Assembly (NCBI RefSeq): GCF_014200455.1 | Contig: NZ_JACHBW010000025.1 | Location: forward strand, 1 to 64,000 | Direction of reading: 5' to 3' | Source of the DNA: Paraburkholderia bannensis | GTDB taxonomy: Bacteria > Pseudomonadota > Gammaproteobacteria > Burkholderiales > Burkholderiaceae | DNA length: 64,000 bases | Shown here: one piece after another, positions 44,763-54,724 of the stretch | How positions within the stretch are numbered: position 1 is the first letter of the stretch | Layout: each line of letters opens with the position of its first letter | The notes under the pieces: generated by a model | Told to the model about the DNA's origin: nothing | What the model saw: the letters and a program-made list of their open reading frames with translations, nothing else | Databases searched by the model: none | Made by a program: the position numbers and the translations under genes

Positions 44763-45881
44763 ATGCGTTCCGTCATCGCCGATTCCCGGCGTCTGGTAGT
44801 GAAAGTCGGTTCGAGCCTCGTCACGAACGATGGTCGCGGGCTCGATCATGTGGCCATCGGCCGATGGGCCGCGCAGATCGCGGCGCTGCGTGCGCAGGGC
44901 AAGGAAGTCGTGCTCGTGAGTTCGGGCGCGATTGCCGAAGGCATGCAACGTCTGGGCTGGACGAAGCGCCCACGCGAAATCGACGAACTGCAGGCGGCGG
45001 CGGCCGTCGGCCAGATGGGACTTGCGCAGGTCTATGAAAGCCGCTTTGCGGAACACAACATCCGCACCGCGCAGATCCTGTTGACGCACGCCGACCTGGC
45101 CGATCGCGAACGCTATCTGAACGCGCGCTCGACGCTGCTCACGCTGCTGCGTCTGGGCGTGGTGCCTATCATCAACGAGAACGACACGGTCGTCACCGAC
45201 GAAATCAAGTTCGGCGACAACGATACGCTCGGCGCCCTCGTCGCCAACCTGATCGAAGGCGACGCGCTCGTCATCCTCACCGATCAAAGCGGCCTTTACA
45301 CCGCCGATCCGCGCAAGGACCCGGCCGCCACGCTCGTGCAGGAAGCCGACGCCGGCAAGCCAGAGCTCGAAGCGATGGCGGGTGGCGCGGGGTCGAGCAT
45401 CGGCCGTGGCGGGATGCTCACCAAGATTCTCGCGGCCAAGCGCGCGGCGCATAGCGGCGCGAACACCGTGATCGCCAGCGGTCGCGAAGAGGCGGTGCTG
45501 GTGCGGCTCGCGCGAGGTGAAGCGATCGGCACGCAACTGATCGCGCGCACGGCGCGCATAGCGGCGCGCAAGCAATGGATGGCCGATCACCTGCAGGTGC
45601 GCGGCCATGTGGTGATCGACGACGGTGCGGTGCAGAAGCTCACGGCGGACGGCAAGAGTCTCCTGCCGATCGGCGTAGTGGGCGTCCAGGGCGCGTTTGC
45701 GCGCGGCGAAGTGATCGCCTGCCTGAATGCGTCGGGCCAGGAGGTCGCGCGCGGCCTTACGAACTACAGCAGCGCGGAAACCCGGCTGATCCAGCGTCAT
45801 CCGAGCGGCGAGATCGAAGGCGTGCTCGGCTATATGCTGGAGCCGGAGCTGATCCACCGCGACAACCTCGTGCTGGTCTAA
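44763..45881 (+). CDS. proB: Glutamate 5-kinase
   Basis: ProB phosphorylates glutamate in the first step of proline synthesis. The 372-residue protein has the amino-acid kinase domain ([39 protein letters not shown]) and a C-terminal PUA domain at about 280-360, as in E. coli. It lies 81 bp downstream of obgE and ends just before a terminator. Confidence 0.97.
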   Translation: MRSVIADSRRLVVKVGSSLVTNDGRGLDHVAIGRWAAQIAALRAQGKEVVLVSSGAIAEGMQRLGWTKRPREIDELQAAAAVGQMGLAQVYESRFAEHNIRTAQILLTHADLADRERYLNARSTLLTLLRLGVVPIINENDTVVTDEIKFGDNDTLGALVANLIEGDALVILTDQSGLYTADPRKDPAATLVQEADAGKPELEAMAGGAGSSIGRGGMLTKILAAKRAAHSGANTVIASGREEAVLVRLARGEAIGTQLIARTARIAARKQWMADHLQVRGHVVIDDGAVQKLTADGKSLLPIGVVGVQGAFARGEVIACLNASGQEVARGLTNYSSAETRLIQRHPSGEIEGVLGYMLEPELIHRDNLVLV

Positions 45882-45902
45882 GGCGCGCCACGGTGCAAGG
45901 AA

Positions 45903-45938
45903 AAAAGCCGCAACAGTCGATGGCTGCTGCGGCCTTTT
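45903..45938. terminator. Terminator between convergent proB and the CNP1-like gene
   Basis: A 10-position stem (GCCGCAACAG with CTGCTGCGGC, one mismatch) flanked by an A-run on the left and TTTT on the right, serving both directions. Confidence 0.8.
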
Positions 45939-45959
45939 CGTATCCGGCTCGCGTGGAAA

Positions 45960-46523
45960 TCAGCGCACGAGCGTCGATTGCGTACGCCCGAAGCGCAGGT
46001 TCTCGCTGATCACCGGCGCCTTGCCGATCGGCATCTTGTTGGCGCAGAAGTAGTCCTGATACAGGCGCGACTGGTAGGCGTTGAGTTCGCCGTTCTCGAT
46101 GCGCGACCAGTTGTTCGCCACGGTCTGGTCCCAGCCGTTGTGGTCGGCGTTCAGGCTCGCGTAGAGACGCCACTCGTAGGTGTCGCAGCGGATGCCTTCG
46201 TAATTGATGTTGCGTGCGCCGCTCGGGCTGGTGATGACGATCACATAACGCACCACGCCGTCTGTGCCGACGGTGAGCGACGCCGGATCGACGGAGAACT
46301 TCAGCGGCGTGTTGTTCGAGACGTCGAAGCCGTACAGCGTCGTGTTCGGGCCGGGCAGCGCCGGCAGGCTTTCGAGTTTGTTTTCCGTCCACTCGCCCTT
46401 GCGGTCGAGCAGATAGGTGAACGCGCTGTCGTCCTTGTTGGTGGGGCCGGAACTGCCGCAAGCGGACAGCAGGACGCTACTAGCGGCCGCGGCGCACACC
46501 GCAGCAAGAGCCAATCGTTTCAA
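45960..46523 (-). CDS. CNP1-like family lipoprotein
   Basis: This 187-residue protein carries a lipoprotein signal peptide ending in the lipobox LSAC (Cys at about 22), so it is probably anchored to the outer membrane from the periplasm. The mature part matches my recollection of the CNP1-like family, named for a neisserial antigen-like protein: SGARNINYEGIRCDTYEWRL and AYQSRLYQDYFC. Its function is unknown. It lies downstream of rppH on the same strand, 161 bp away. Confidence 0.82.
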   Translation of the reverse strand: MKRLALAAVCAAAASSVLLSACGSSGPTNKDDSAFTYLLDRKGEWTENKLESLPALPGPNTTLYGFDVSNNTPLKFSVDPASLTVGTDGVVRYVIVITSPSGARNINYEGIRCDTYEWRLYASLNADHNGWDQTVANNWSRIENGELNAYQSRLYQDYFCANKMPIGKAPVISENLRFGRTQSTLVR

Positions 46524-46684
46524 GTGATATTCCTTCGATGCACCGGCGCTGCGCGCACGAATGCGCGGCGCCGCGAATGCGGACCGCCGTGCGCCACGCA
46601 GGCTACTGCGCAGCGCCCGCCTGGCCGGTCCGGGCGTTGGGTGCGACGTGGCGAGCCTGCGGGCGCAGAACCCAGAAAGCTGGA

Positions 46685-47359
46685 TTACCCGTGCTCGTCC
46701 GGCGCAGGCTCGATCATACTCCCCGCCGGGTCGCAGTCGCGTTCCAGTGGGGAATGATCGGCGGCATCCATGAGCGTCGGCTCGAATTCCACCGCCTCGG
46801 CGTGCGCGGTTGCGATGAGGCGCGGGTAGCGCACCTCATGGCCATGCGCGCTATGCACATGAACGCGTTCCACACGCGCCATCGCCGGGCGTCGCAAAAA
46901 TCGCGACAGCTCGGTTAGCGCCAGTTGATAGACGTCGCGCTTGAACTCGATGACCGCGTCGAGCGGCACCCAGTATTCGTTCCAGCGCCACGCATCGAAC
47001 TCGGGATGCTCCGTTGCCCTCAGGCAGATATCGCAGTCGCGCCCGACCATGCGCAGCAGAAACCAGATCTGTTTCTGACCGCGATAATGGCCGCGCACTT
47101 CGCGCTTGATGAACTTGTCCGGCACCTCATAACGCAGCCAGTCGCGCGTGCGACCGACGATCTTGACGTGCTCCGGATGCAGACCGGTTTCTTCGTGCAA
47201 CTCCCGATACATTGCCTGCATGGGGGTCTCACCATATTTGATGCCCCCTTGCGGAAACTGCCAGGAATGTTCGCGAACCCGTTTGCCCCAAAACACCTCG
47301 TTTCGCGCGTTCAAGAGGATGATGCCGACGTTCGGGCGAAACCCCTCACGATCCAGCAT
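46685..47359 (-). CDS. rppH: RNA pyrophosphohydrolase
   Basis: RppH removes pyrophosphate from triphosphorylated mRNA 5' ends and so triggers RNase E decay. The 224-residue protein starts with the diagnostic [15 protein letters not shown] and has the Nudix box [17 protein letters not shown] followed by HEETG at about 38-59, and the [21 protein letters not shown] segment. It is some 45 residues longer than the E. coli protein because of an acidic C-terminal extension. A TATAAT at 47393-47398 (minus strand) about 34 bp upstream may be its -10. Confidence 0.95.
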   Translation of the reverse strand: MLDREGFRPNVGIILLNARNEVFWGKRVREHSWQFPQGGIKYGETPMQAMYRELHEETGLHPEHVKIVGRTRDWLRYEVPDKFIKREVRGHYRGQKQIWFLLRMVGRDCDICLRATEHPEFDAWRWNEYWVPLDAVIEFKRDVYQLALTELSRFLRRPAMARVERVHVHSAHGHEVRYPRLIATAHAEAVEFEPTLMDAADHSPLERDCDPAGSMIEPAPDEHG

Positions 47360-47599
47360 ACAACCACCTTCGAATCCTTTAAAATTGCTTTGATTATAAA
47401 CAGATAACGGTCCTCACGCACCCGGCGGCCAGAAGTTTGAAGCGTTTTGTCACGAAGGTGCAAAAACCGTTCGGGGCGCCCTGCGCGGGCCTAACCTGCG
47501 CGGCGCCCGGCGCGTTGTCATAATGTCGGGTCTGTGAATTCCACCGTTGGACTCTTTCGGGCGGCCTCCTGTTGCCGCCGCTTTTGGAAAAAACTCTGA

Positions 47600-49342
47600 A
47601 TGAAAGCCTCCCGTTTCTTTATCGGCACCCTCAAGGAAGCGCCGGCTGACGCCGAAATCGTCAGCCACAAGTTGATGATCCGCGCGGGCATGATCCGTCG
47701 CGTTGCGGGCGGCATCTACAACTATCTGCCGGTTGGTCTGCGTTCGATCCGCAAGGTCGAGCAGATCGTGCGCGAGGAAATGAACCGCGCGGGCGCCATC
47801 GAACTGCTGATGCCGGCGGTGCAGCCGGCCGAACTCTGGCAGGAATCGGGGCGCTGGGAGCAATACGGGCCGGAACTGCTGCGTTTCAAGGACCGCAAGC
47901 AGACCGATTTCGTGATGGGTCCGACGCACGAAGAAGTCGTCACCGACATCGCGCGCAACCAGATCAAGAGCTACCGTCAGATGCCGGTGAACTTCTACCA
48001 GGTGCAGACGAAGTTCCGAGACGAAATCCGTCCCCGTTTTGGCGTGATGCGCGGCCGCGAATTCATCATGAAGGACGCGTACTCGTTCGATAAGGATGTC
48101 GACGGTCTGAAGCTGTCGTACCAGAAGATGTACGACGCCTATGTGCGCATCTTCACGCGCCTGGGTCTGAATTTCCGCGCGGTCGTGGCCGACAACGGCT
48201 CGATCGGCGGCAGCGGCTCGCACGAATTCCACGTGATCGCCGAAACGGGCGAGGACGACATCGCGTACTGCCCGGATTCGGATTTCGCCGCCAACGTCGA
48301 AGCGACCGAAGCGCTGCCGCTGATCGCCGAACGCGCAGCGCCCGCCGAAGCGCTCACCAAGACCTCGACGCCAGGCGCTGCGAAGTGCGAAGCCGTTGCG
48401 AAGCTGCTCGATATTCCGCTCGAAAAGACCATCAAGTCGATCATCCTTGCGACCGACAACGAAGGCGAAGGCGCTGAACCCACCATCTGGCTGCTGATGC
48501 TGCGCGGCGACCACGATCTGAACGAGATCAAGGCCGGCAAGATCGAAGGCCTCAAGGGCTTCCGCATGGCGACCGAAGCGGAAATCATCGAATGGTTCGG
48601 CACGCCGCCGGGCTACCTCGGCCCGCTCAACACGAAGAAGCCGGTCAAGGTGATCGCGGACCTTACGGTCGCGAACATGAGCGACTTCGTGGTCGGTTCG
48701 AACGAGGTGGACTTCCACACCACGGGCGTGAACTGGGGCCGCGATCTGCCGGAACCGGTCGTCGCGGATATTCGCAACGTCAAGAAGGGCGATCCGTCGC
48801 CGGACGGCAAGGGTGTGATCGACATCTGCCGCGGCATCGAAGTGGGCCACGTGTTCCAGCTCGGCACCAAGTACTCGGACGCAATGGGCGCGACCTTCCT
48901 CGCGGAAAACGGCAAGCCCGCGCCGATGCAGATGGGTTGCTACGGCATTGGCGTCACGCGTATCCTGGGTGCGGCGATCGAGCAGAACTTCGACGACAAG
49001 GGCATCATCTGGCCGGAATCGATCGCGCCGTTCCAGGTGGTCGTGTGCCCGATGGGTCTGGACCGCAGCGAACTCGTGCGCGAGCACGCCGAACGTGTGT
49101 ACAACGAACTGGTCGAAGCCGGCATCGACGTGATCCTCGATGATCGCGGCGAGCGCCCGGGCGTGATGTTCGCCGACTGGGAACTGATCGGCGTGCCGCA
49201 TCGTCTGGTGATCGGCGATCGTGGCCTGAAGGAAGGCAAGATCGAGTACCAGGGCCGCCGCGACACCGAAGCCACGCTGCTGCCGGCGGAAGAGGCCGCA
49301 GCCACGGTCGCGCAGAAGGTCAAGGCTGCGCTGCAGGCCTGA
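47600..49342 (+). CDS. proS: Prolyl-tRNA synthetase (bacterial type with editing domain)
   Basis: ProRS charges tRNA-Pro and hydrolyses mischarged Ala-tRNA. The 580-residue class II synthetase has motif 1 and 2 regions in the N-terminal core ([36 protein letters not shown]), the INS editing domain at about 230-390, motif 3 ([13 protein letters not shown]), and a C-terminal anticodon-binding domain. It is divergent from rppH, a common arrangement in betaproteobacteria. Confidence 0.97.
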   Translation: MKASRFFIGTLKEAPADAEIVSHKLMIRAGMIRRVAGGIYNYLPVGLRSIRKVEQIVREEMNRAGAIELLMPAVQPAELWQESGRWEQYGPELLRFKDRKQTDFVMGPTHEEVVTDIARNQIKSYRQMPVNFYQVQTKFRDEIRPRFGVMRGREFIMKDAYSFDKDVDGLKLSYQKMYDAYVRIFTRLGLNFRAVVADNGSIGGSGSHEFHVIAETGEDDIAYCPDSDFAANVEATEALPLIAERAAPAEALTKTSTPGAAKCEAVAKLLDIPLEKTIKSIILATDNEGEGAEPTIWLLMLRGDHDLNEIKAGKIEGLKGFRMATEAEIIEWFGTPPGYLGPLNTKKPVKVIADLTVANMSDFVVGSNEVDFHTTGVNWGRDLPEPVVADIRNVKKGDPSPDGKGVIDICRGIEVGHVFQLGTKYSDAMGATFLAENGKPAPMQMGCYGIGVTRILGAAIEQNFDDKGIIWPESIAPFQVVVCPMGLDRSELVREHAERVYNELVEAGIDVILDDRGERPGVMFADWELIGVPHRLVIGDRGLKEGKIEYQGRRDTEATLLPAEEAAATVAQKVKAALQA

Positions 49343-49386
49343 TGCATCTCACGACAATTCACCCCAGCTAAAGGAGCGTTGCGAAC

Positions 49387-49986
49387 GTGGAGTACAGTTT
49401 CCTGTCCGCGACGATCCTGCTGCTGCTCATCACCGATCCGCTCGGCAATATTCCGCTCTTCATCGGCTGCCTGCATCATGTGGCGCGCGAGCGCAGGGCG
49501 ATCGTGATCCTGCGCGAGGTGGCGATTGCGTTCGTGATCCTGCTCATCTTCATGGTGGCCGGCAACGGCTTCCTGCGCATGATGGGGCTCACGGATACCT
49601 CGCTGCGCATCGGCGGCGGCATCGTGCTGTTTCTGATCGCGCTGCGCATGATCTTTCCGCATCCGGGCGGTCCGTTCGGCGGCGGCGACAAGGGCGGCGA
49701 GCCGCTCATCGTGCCGCTCGCGATTCCCGCACTGGCGGGGCCGTCGGCGCTGGCCACGGTCATGCTGCTCACGTCGCAGGCGCCGGGCAAGCTGTTCGAA
49801 TGGATCGGCGCGCTGATCGTGACGATGGCGATCTGCGCGATCGTGCTGGTGTTGGCTGAGCGTATCCAGCAATGGCTCGGCGAGCGCGTGGTGACGGCCT
49901 TCGAGCGGCTGATGGGTTTGGTGCTGGTGGCGATTTCGGTGGAGATGATACTCGCGGGCATTGCCGCTTTCGTGCATCACCTTTGA
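49387..49986 (+). CDS. MarC family integral membrane protein
   Basis: This 199-residue protein is a six-helix MarC/YhgN-type membrane protein. Typical sequence includes ITDPLGNIPLFI near the N-terminus, RIGGGIVLFLIALRMIF, and PLAIPALAGPSALATVMLL. The start is a GTG at 49387, with AAAGGAG 11 bases upstream. The family's substrate is not established, and the old link to multiple antibiotic resistance does not hold. It follows proS after 44 bp and could be cotranscribed. Confidence 0.9.
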   Translation: MEYSFLSATILLLLITDPLGNIPLFIGCLHHVARERRAIVILREVAIAFVILLIFMVAGNGFLRMMGLTDTSLRIGGGIVLFLIALRMIFPHPGGPFGGGDKGGEPLIVPLAIPALAGPSALATVMLLTSQAPGKLFEWIGALIVTMAICAIVLVLAERIQQWLGERVVTAFERLMGLVLVAISVEMILAGIAAFVHHL

Positions 49987-50034
49987 TGCACGCCTTTGAT
50001 GCGCGTCTGCGCTCTCGAATTGCATCCCCCAAGC

Positions 50035-50069
50035 AAAACGGCTCTTCAATATTGAAGAGCCGTTTTTTT
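50035..50069. terminator. Bidirectional palindromic terminator
   Basis: A perfect 32-bp palindrome (50035-50066) with seven T's at its right end and AAAA at its left, between the convergent marC-type and hpt genes. In the RNA a small loop would open at the centre. Confidence 0.9.
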
Positions 50070-50092
50070 ATGGTGCGTAACCCGGGCGAGTA

Positions 50093-50644
50093 TCAGGCGC
50101 CCTCGGTCAGCGCACGAATGGTCGGCAGGTTGCGCCAGTAACCCTTCGCGTCCATGCCGCAGCCAAACACATAGCGGTCCGGCACCGAAAAACCGCAGTA
50201 ATCCGGATGCAGCGGCTTGGCCTTCGGGATGATCTTCTCGCACAGCACGGCCGAGAGGAAACGCTTCGCGCCCATGTCCATGATGCGGTCGCGGATCGCG
50301 GCCATGGTCTCGCCTTCATCAAGGATGTCGTCGAGCACGATCACGACGCGGTCCTTCACCGATTCGCGCGGCGCGACGCGCCATTGCATCTCCGCGCTGC
50401 CCTTGATGGCGTTGCGGTAGCGCGTGAGGTGGATGTAGTCGAATTCGAGCGGGAAATCGAGGTGCGGCAGCAGCATGCCGGTGAACACGGCCGCGCCGCC
50501 CATCACCGACAGCACGAGCGGGAAGTCCTCGCTGATATCGGCGCGAATGGCTTCGGCCATCCGGCCGATCGACGCATTGACCTCGCTTACCGAAACGATT
50601 TCTTCGGAGTGGCGGAAAATATGGAGGGCTTCTTCGCGATTCAT
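50093..50644 (-). CDS. hpt: Hypoxanthine-guanine phosphoribosyltransferase
   Basis: This 183-residue enzyme salvages hypoxanthine and guanine with PRPP. It has the PRPP-binding motif VVIVLDDILDEGETM (about 99-113), the loop VMGGAAVFTGMLLPHL, and the C-terminal DYCGFSVPDRYVFGCGMD purine-binding region. Annotation pipelines often call this a hypoxanthine-guanine phosphoribosyltransferase. It lies 148 bp downstream of ffh on the same strand. Confidence 0.9.
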   Translation of the reverse strand: MNREEALHIFRHSEEIVSVSEVNASIGRMAEAIRADISEDFPLVLSVMGGAAVFTGMLLPHLDFPLEFDYIHLTRYRNAIKGSAEMQWRVAPRESVKDRVVIVLDDILDEGETMAAIRDRIMDMGAKRFLSAVLCEKIIPKAKPLHPDYCGFSVPDRYVFGCGMDAKGYWRNLPTIRALTEGA

Positions 50645-50792
50645 GACTCTGGCGGGGCGGTGGCTGTAGCTATTCAGTGTGGAAAATAACGACGGCGCGC
50701 GCTACAGCAAAAACCCGCGCTTCATGGTCCAGCTCGCGCGCCGCGTCGGTTCGGGCCGTTGCGCGGCCCGCATCAAACTATAAGAGTGTCGA

Positions 50793-52160
50793 TCAGCGCA
50801 TGCCGGGCATCATGCCCTTCATGCCGCGCATCATCTTCTGCAGATTGCCGCCCTTGAGCTTCTTCATCATGGTGCGCATCTGGTCGTACTGATTGAGCAG
50901 ACGGTTCACTTCCTGCACCTGCACGCCCGCGCCCGCCGCGATGCGGCGCTTGCGCGTGGCCTTGATGAGATCGGGCTTGGCGCGCTCCTGGGCGGTCATC
51001 GAATTGATGATGCCTTCCATGCGGCGCATCTGCTTTTCGGCCTGGCCCATGTTGGCGCCCGAGGCGGCCTGCTGGAACTGCGCGGGCAGCTTGTCCATCA
51101 GCGACGACAGGCCGCCCATGCTCTTCATCTGCGTGAGCTGCGCGCGGAAATCGTTGAGGTCGAAGTCGCCGCCTTTCTTGACCTTGTCGGCGAGCTTCTG
51201 GGCAGCTTGAACGTCAACGCCGCGCTGCGCCTCTTCGACGAGGGCGAGAATGTCGCCCATGCCGAGAATACGGTTGGCCATGCGGTCCGGGTGGAACACT
51301 TCCAGACCGTCGAGCTTTTCCGCGACGCCGACGAACTTGATCGGCTTGCCGGTGATGTGGCGCACGGAGAGCGCCGCGCCGCCGCGCGAATCGCCGTCGA
51401 GCTTGGTGAGCACGACGCCAGTGAGCGGCAGGGCGTCGTTGAACGCCTTGGCGGTATTAACCGCGTCCTGACCGAGCATCGCATCGACCACGAACAGCGT
51501 TTCCGCCGGCTTGAGCGAGGCGTGCAGCGCGGTGATCTCGTTCATCATCGCCTCGTCGATACCGAGGCGGCCGGCCGTGTCGACGAGCAGCACGTCATGG
51601 TAGTGACGCTTGGCCCAGTCGACTGCGGCGGCGGCGATATCCACCGGCTTCTGATCGGGCTGCGACGGGAAGAAGTCTGCGCCGACCTGTTCCGTCACCG
51701 TCTTCAACTGCGCGATAGCGGCAGGGCGGTAGACGTCACAGGAAACGGTCAGGACCTTCTTCTTGTACTTTTCGCGCAGGAGTTTGGCGAGCTTGCCGAC
51801 GGTCGTCGTTTTACCCGCGCCCTGCAGACCGGCCATGAGGATGACGGCGGGCGGCGTGACGGCGAGATTCAGCTCGACCGCCTTACCTTCGTAGTCGCCG
51901 CCGATCACGGCCGTCAGCTCGCGCTGCACCACGCCGACGAGCGCCTGGCCCGGCGACAGGCTGCTGATGACTTCTTCGCCCAGCGCCTTTTCCTTGACCT
52001 TGGCGATGAACTCGCGCACGACGGGCAGCGCCACGTCCGCTTCGAGCAGCGCGAGACGGACCTCGCGCAGCATTTCCTGCGTATTGGCTTCGGTCAGCCG
52101 GGCTTCGCCGCGCAGCGTCTTGACGACGCGCGCCATCCGTTGAGTGAGATTGTCGAGCAT
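50793..52160 (-). CDS. ffh: Signal recognition particle protein Ffh
   Basis: Ffh binds 4.5S RNA and signal sequences and brings ribosomes to FtsY and SecYEG. The 455-residue protein has the N domain, the G domain with G1 GLQGAGKTTT (about 107), DTAGRLGIDE and TKLDGDSRGG, and the methionine-rich M domain ending in repeated Met/Gly/Lys segments. The RNA-binding helix with SMTAQERAKPDLI is clear. It is divergent from the CcsA-like gene. Confidence 0.97.
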   Translation of the reverse strand: MLDNLTQRMARVVKTLRGEARLTEANTQEMLREVRLALLEADVALPVVREFIAKVKEKALGEEVISSLSPGQALVGVVQRELTAVIGGDYEGKAVELNLAVTPPAVILMAGLQGAGKTTTVGKLAKLLREKYKKKVLTVSCDVYRPAAIAQLKTVTEQVGADFFPSQPDQKPVDIAAAAVDWAKRHYHDVLLVDTAGRLGIDEAMMNEITALHASLKPAETLFVVDAMLGQDAVNTAKAFNDALPLTGVVLTKLDGDSRGGAALSVRHITGKPIKFVGVAEKLDGLEVFHPDRMANRILGMGDILALVEEAQRGVDVQAAQKLADKVKKGGDFDLNDFRAQLTQMKSMGGLSSLMDKLPAQFQQAASGANMGQAEKQMRRMEGIINSMTAQERAKPDLIKATRKRRIAAGAGVQVQEVNRLLNQYDQMRTMMKKLKGGNLQKMMRGMKGMMPGMR

Positions 52161-52259
52161 GGGGAGGCGGTGAGCAGTGCGGCCCGGTGCGTGTAGCGGG
52201 AGAGCGGCGCGTTTCGTCGCGATCCCGCGCGGCCAGGGGGCCTATAGTAAACTTCGAAC

Positions 52260-53207
52260 ATGGATATTGTACTGTATGCCCTCACCGTACTCTTGTACGG
52301 CAGTCTGTGCGCAGCCGACTGGCGCGCATTGCGCCGCGCCAGCGTCGAGCCGCTCTTTGGCAGCGTGCCGCCGGTGCCGCTGGCGGTTGGTCCGGCAGGC
52401 CCCACTGGCGCGGGCGCCGAAGCTTCGCGCGCGCGCAGCTTTGGCATGCTTTCGCGTGCGTTGCTGTTCGTCGCGCTCGCGGCGCACGGGCTGCTGCTGC
52501 ACATGACGATCTTCCCCGCCAACGAGATGATCTTCGGCTTCGCTTTCGCGTTGTCAGCGATGTTCTGGCTTGGCGCGGTGATCTACTGGATCGAGAGCTT
52601 TTTCTTTTCGCTCGACGGATTGCGCCTGCTGCTGCTTCCGCTCGCCGCTATCGCGTCGATTCTGCCGCTCGTGTTCGGCGGCGTGCGCGTGCTGCCGTAT
52701 GCGGCCGCGCCGCTCTTCAAGCTGCATTTCGTGATCGCCAACGTGGCCTATGGCCTGTTCGCCATCGCCGCGCTGCATGCGGTGCTGATGCTCGCCGTCG
52801 AGCGCCGTCTGCATGCGCTCAAGGGGGCAGGCTTCCAGCGCAACGCCGGCAACAAGGGCGGCGGCTGGCTGTCGAACTGGATCGAAACGCTGCCGCCGCT
52901 GCTGACGATGGAAAAGCTGTTGTTCCGTCTGATCGGCGCGGGCTTCGTGCTGCTCACCGCCACGCTGGTGACGGGCATCGTGTTCAGCGAGCAACTGATC
53001 GACCGTCCGCTTTCGCTCGACCACAAGACCGTGTTCGCGATCCTCTCGTGGCTGATGTTCGGCACGCTGCTCACGGCGCGCAAGATTTCGGGCTGGCGTG
53101 GCCGCTCGGCGCTGCGCTGGGTGATCGCGTCGTTTGTCGCGCTGCTGCTGGCCTATGTCGGCAGCCGCTTCGTGTTCGAGGTGCTGCTGCATCGTCCCGT
53201 GGTCTGA
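52260..53207 (+). CDS. Cytochrome c assembly family inner-membrane protein (CcsA/YpjD-like)
   Basis: This 315-residue protein has eight or so membrane helices and belongs to the cytochrome c assembly (CcmC/CcsA) superfamily as the YpjD/CorE-like branch. It lacks the Trp-rich WWD heme-handling motif, so a cytochrome role is not supported; E. coli YpjD lies next to ffh in the same divergent way. The ATG at 52260 is divergent from ffh with 99 bp between. The function is unknown. Confidence 0.88.
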   Translation: MDIVLYALTVLLYGSLCAADWRALRRASVEPLFGSVPPVPLAVGPAGPTGAGAEASRARSFGMLSRALLFVALAAHGLLLHMTIFPANEMIFGFAFALSAMFWLGAVIYWIESFFFSLDGLRLLLLPLAAIASILPLVFGGVRVLPYAAAPLFKLHFVIANVAYGLFAIAALHAVLMLAVERRLHALKGAGFQRNAGNKGGGWLSNWIETLPPLLTMEKLLFRLIGAGFVLLTATLVTGIVFSEQLIDRPLSLDHKTVFAILSWLMFGTLLTARKISGWRGRSALRWVIASFVALLLAYVGSRFVFEVLLHRPVV

Positions 53208-53242
53208 TGCGCGCCTTCATCGTCTGATTTCCGCTTAATTTC

Positions 53243-53581
53243 ATGCGACAGATTCTTCTCCTGATTCTGCTGTTCTTCGTCGGGCAGTGGTTCGTCAAAA
53301 CGCTGCGCCGCGCGCAGCCGCAAGCGCGTCCCGGCGCGGATCCGCGTCAGCAGGGGCAGGGCGCATCGCGCGCGAACGGCGATGCGCAGAGTGCCAGCGG
53401 CGCAGGCAACAGTACTGGCAGTGGCGGCGCACTCGCCGAGCCGATGGTGCGTTGCGCCGAGTGCGGCGTGCACGCGCCGCGCAGCGACTCGGTGAGCGTG
53501 GGCACGCAGCACTTCTGCAGTTCTGCGCACGCGCGCGCTTACGACGCGCGCAAGACCCGCCAGGATCGTCCCGCACGATGA
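53243..53581 (+). CDS. PP0621 family protein, membrane-anchored zinc-ribbon-like
   Basis: This 112-residue protein has one N-terminal membrane helix (about 3-16), a 45-residue Gln/Ser/Gly-rich linker, and a C-terminal CAECG...HFCSSAHARAY segment with three Cys and several His, suggesting metal binding. It matches the PP0621 family, which has no known function. Its stop overlaps the ampD start by four bases, so translation is probably coupled. Confidence 0.86.
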   Translation: MRQILLLILLFFVGQWFVKTLRRAQPQARPGADPRQQGQGASRANGDAQSASGAGNSTGSGGALAEPMVRCAECGVHAPRSDSVSVGTQHFCSSAHARAYDARKTRQDRPAR

Positions 53582-54201
53582 GTCACGAGGTAGCGCCGCC
53601 TGCGTACACGGTCGATGCGCAGGGCTGGGTTTCTCCCGCGCAGCGTCTGCCGTCACCGAATTTCGAAGCGCGTCCCGATGGTGCGGTGCCGACGCTCATC
53701 GTCGTGCACAACATCAGCCTGCCGCCCGATACCTTCGGCGGTCCCGAGATCGCCGATCTTTTTCTCAATCGCCTCGATTGCGACGCGCACCCGTACTTCG
53801 ATGCGCATCTGCGCGGCGTGCGCGTGTCGGCGCATTTCGTGATCCATCGCGACGGCGCGCTCGAACAGTTCGTATCGTGTGATGAGCGCGCCTGGCATGC
53901 GGGACTGTCGAGCTTCTTCGGACGCGAGCGCTGCAACGACTTTTCGATCGGCATCGAGCTGGAGGGCAGCGATACGAAGCCCTTCGAAGCCGCGCAATAT
54001 GCGACACTCGCGCCGCTCGTGCGCGCGTTGTGCGCGCACTATCCGATCGACTCGCTGGCCGGGCACTCGGATATCGCGCCAGGTCGCAAGACCGATCCGG
54101 GGCCGCACTTCGACTGGGCGCGTCTGCAGCAACGGACGCAACTCGGCGATGTGTTCTTTCCCTATCTTTTTCCGCGCGATGGATCGCCAGCGTCGTCTTG
54201 A
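53578..54201 (+). CDS. ampD: 1,6-anhydro-N-acetylmuramyl-L-alanine amidase AmpD
   Basis: AmpD cleaves anhydro-muropeptides in the cytoplasm during cell-wall recycling; its loss raises AmpC beta-lactamase signalling in other bacteria. The 207-residue zinc amidase has the first zinc His in IVVHNISLPP, the VSAHFVIHRDG and AWHAG segments, the NDFSIGIELEG motif and the second His/Asp site in GHSDIAPGRKTDPG. No signal peptide, in keeping with cytoplasmic AmpD. The ATG at 53578 overlaps the PP0621 stop; upstream open frame lies inside that gene. Confidence 0.95.
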   Translation: MSHEVAPPAYTVDAQGWVSPAQRLPSPNFEARPDGAVPTLIVVHNISLPPDTFGGPEIADLFLNRLDCDAHPYFDAHLRGVRVSAHFVIHRDGALEQFVSCDERAWHAGLSSFFGRERCNDFSIGIELEGSDTKPFEAAQYATLAPLVRALCAHYPIDSLAGHSDIAPGRKTDPGPHFDWARLQQRTQLGDVFFPYLFPRDGSPASS

Positions 54202-54353
54202 CGCAGTGAAGCGCAACTAAACGGAAGGCTTTCGGCGCGCTAACCATAGCGTGGCGTATGGGCTTTTTCGACGCGCCGCGCGCGAATGCCCGCGCCGTCT
54301 GGCCTTCGCGCCGCAGGCAATGTTGTCAAGACTTCAGGCAAAAAAATAAGCCG

Positions 54354-54418
54354 TTGACCCTCCGGCAACTTCCACTATACTTCGTACCCGAAGCACGGCT
54401 TTACACCATATGTTGTGT
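54354..54418 (+). promoter_or_regulatory. nrdA promoter with two NrdR-type boxes
   Basis: A promoter is visible as TTGACC (54354-54359), a 16-bp spacer and TATACT (54376-54381). Box 2, ACACCATATGTTGTGT (54403-54418), is close to the published NrdR consensus (ACACWATATATWGTGT). Box 1 at 54372-54387 matches it at 10 of 16 positions. The two start 31 bp apart, three helical turns, the spacing known for NrdR pairs, and box 1 covers the -10. Repression by NrdR is inferred. Confidence 0.85.
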
Positions 54419-54724
54419 TGTTATGCGGCGCCCCGCTCGGTCGAGCATGGCGCCGCGCGCATTAGCGGCATAGGAAAAATTGTGCGGTGCAGTCGGCCTT
54501 GAAGCCGGCGCACCGGCTGGTATCGAGAGAAAAGGGTACAGCCAATGATCGCGGCATCCACGATGAAGACCGAAGCATTGCGTGGTTCATCTGCCTTGCC
54601 GCATCCGGCAGCCTCGCCAGGCTGGCCCCCCATCTCCCCCCAATCGTCCGCGCACACGGGGGCGCGGCATCCGTATTAATTCGCGAATTCCCTTCGCACA
54701 TTTCCAGGACCAGGAGCTTTGCAC
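54419..54724 (+). other. Long nrdA leader
   Basis: About 305 bases separate the operator from nrdA. A small hairpin, AGCCGG-CGCA-CCGGCT (54503-54518), is present, and the last 60 bases are AT-rich. No upstream open frame or known riboswitch fold is recognised. The 152 bases between ampD and the promoter likewise show no gene or T-run terminator. Confidence 0.4.
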
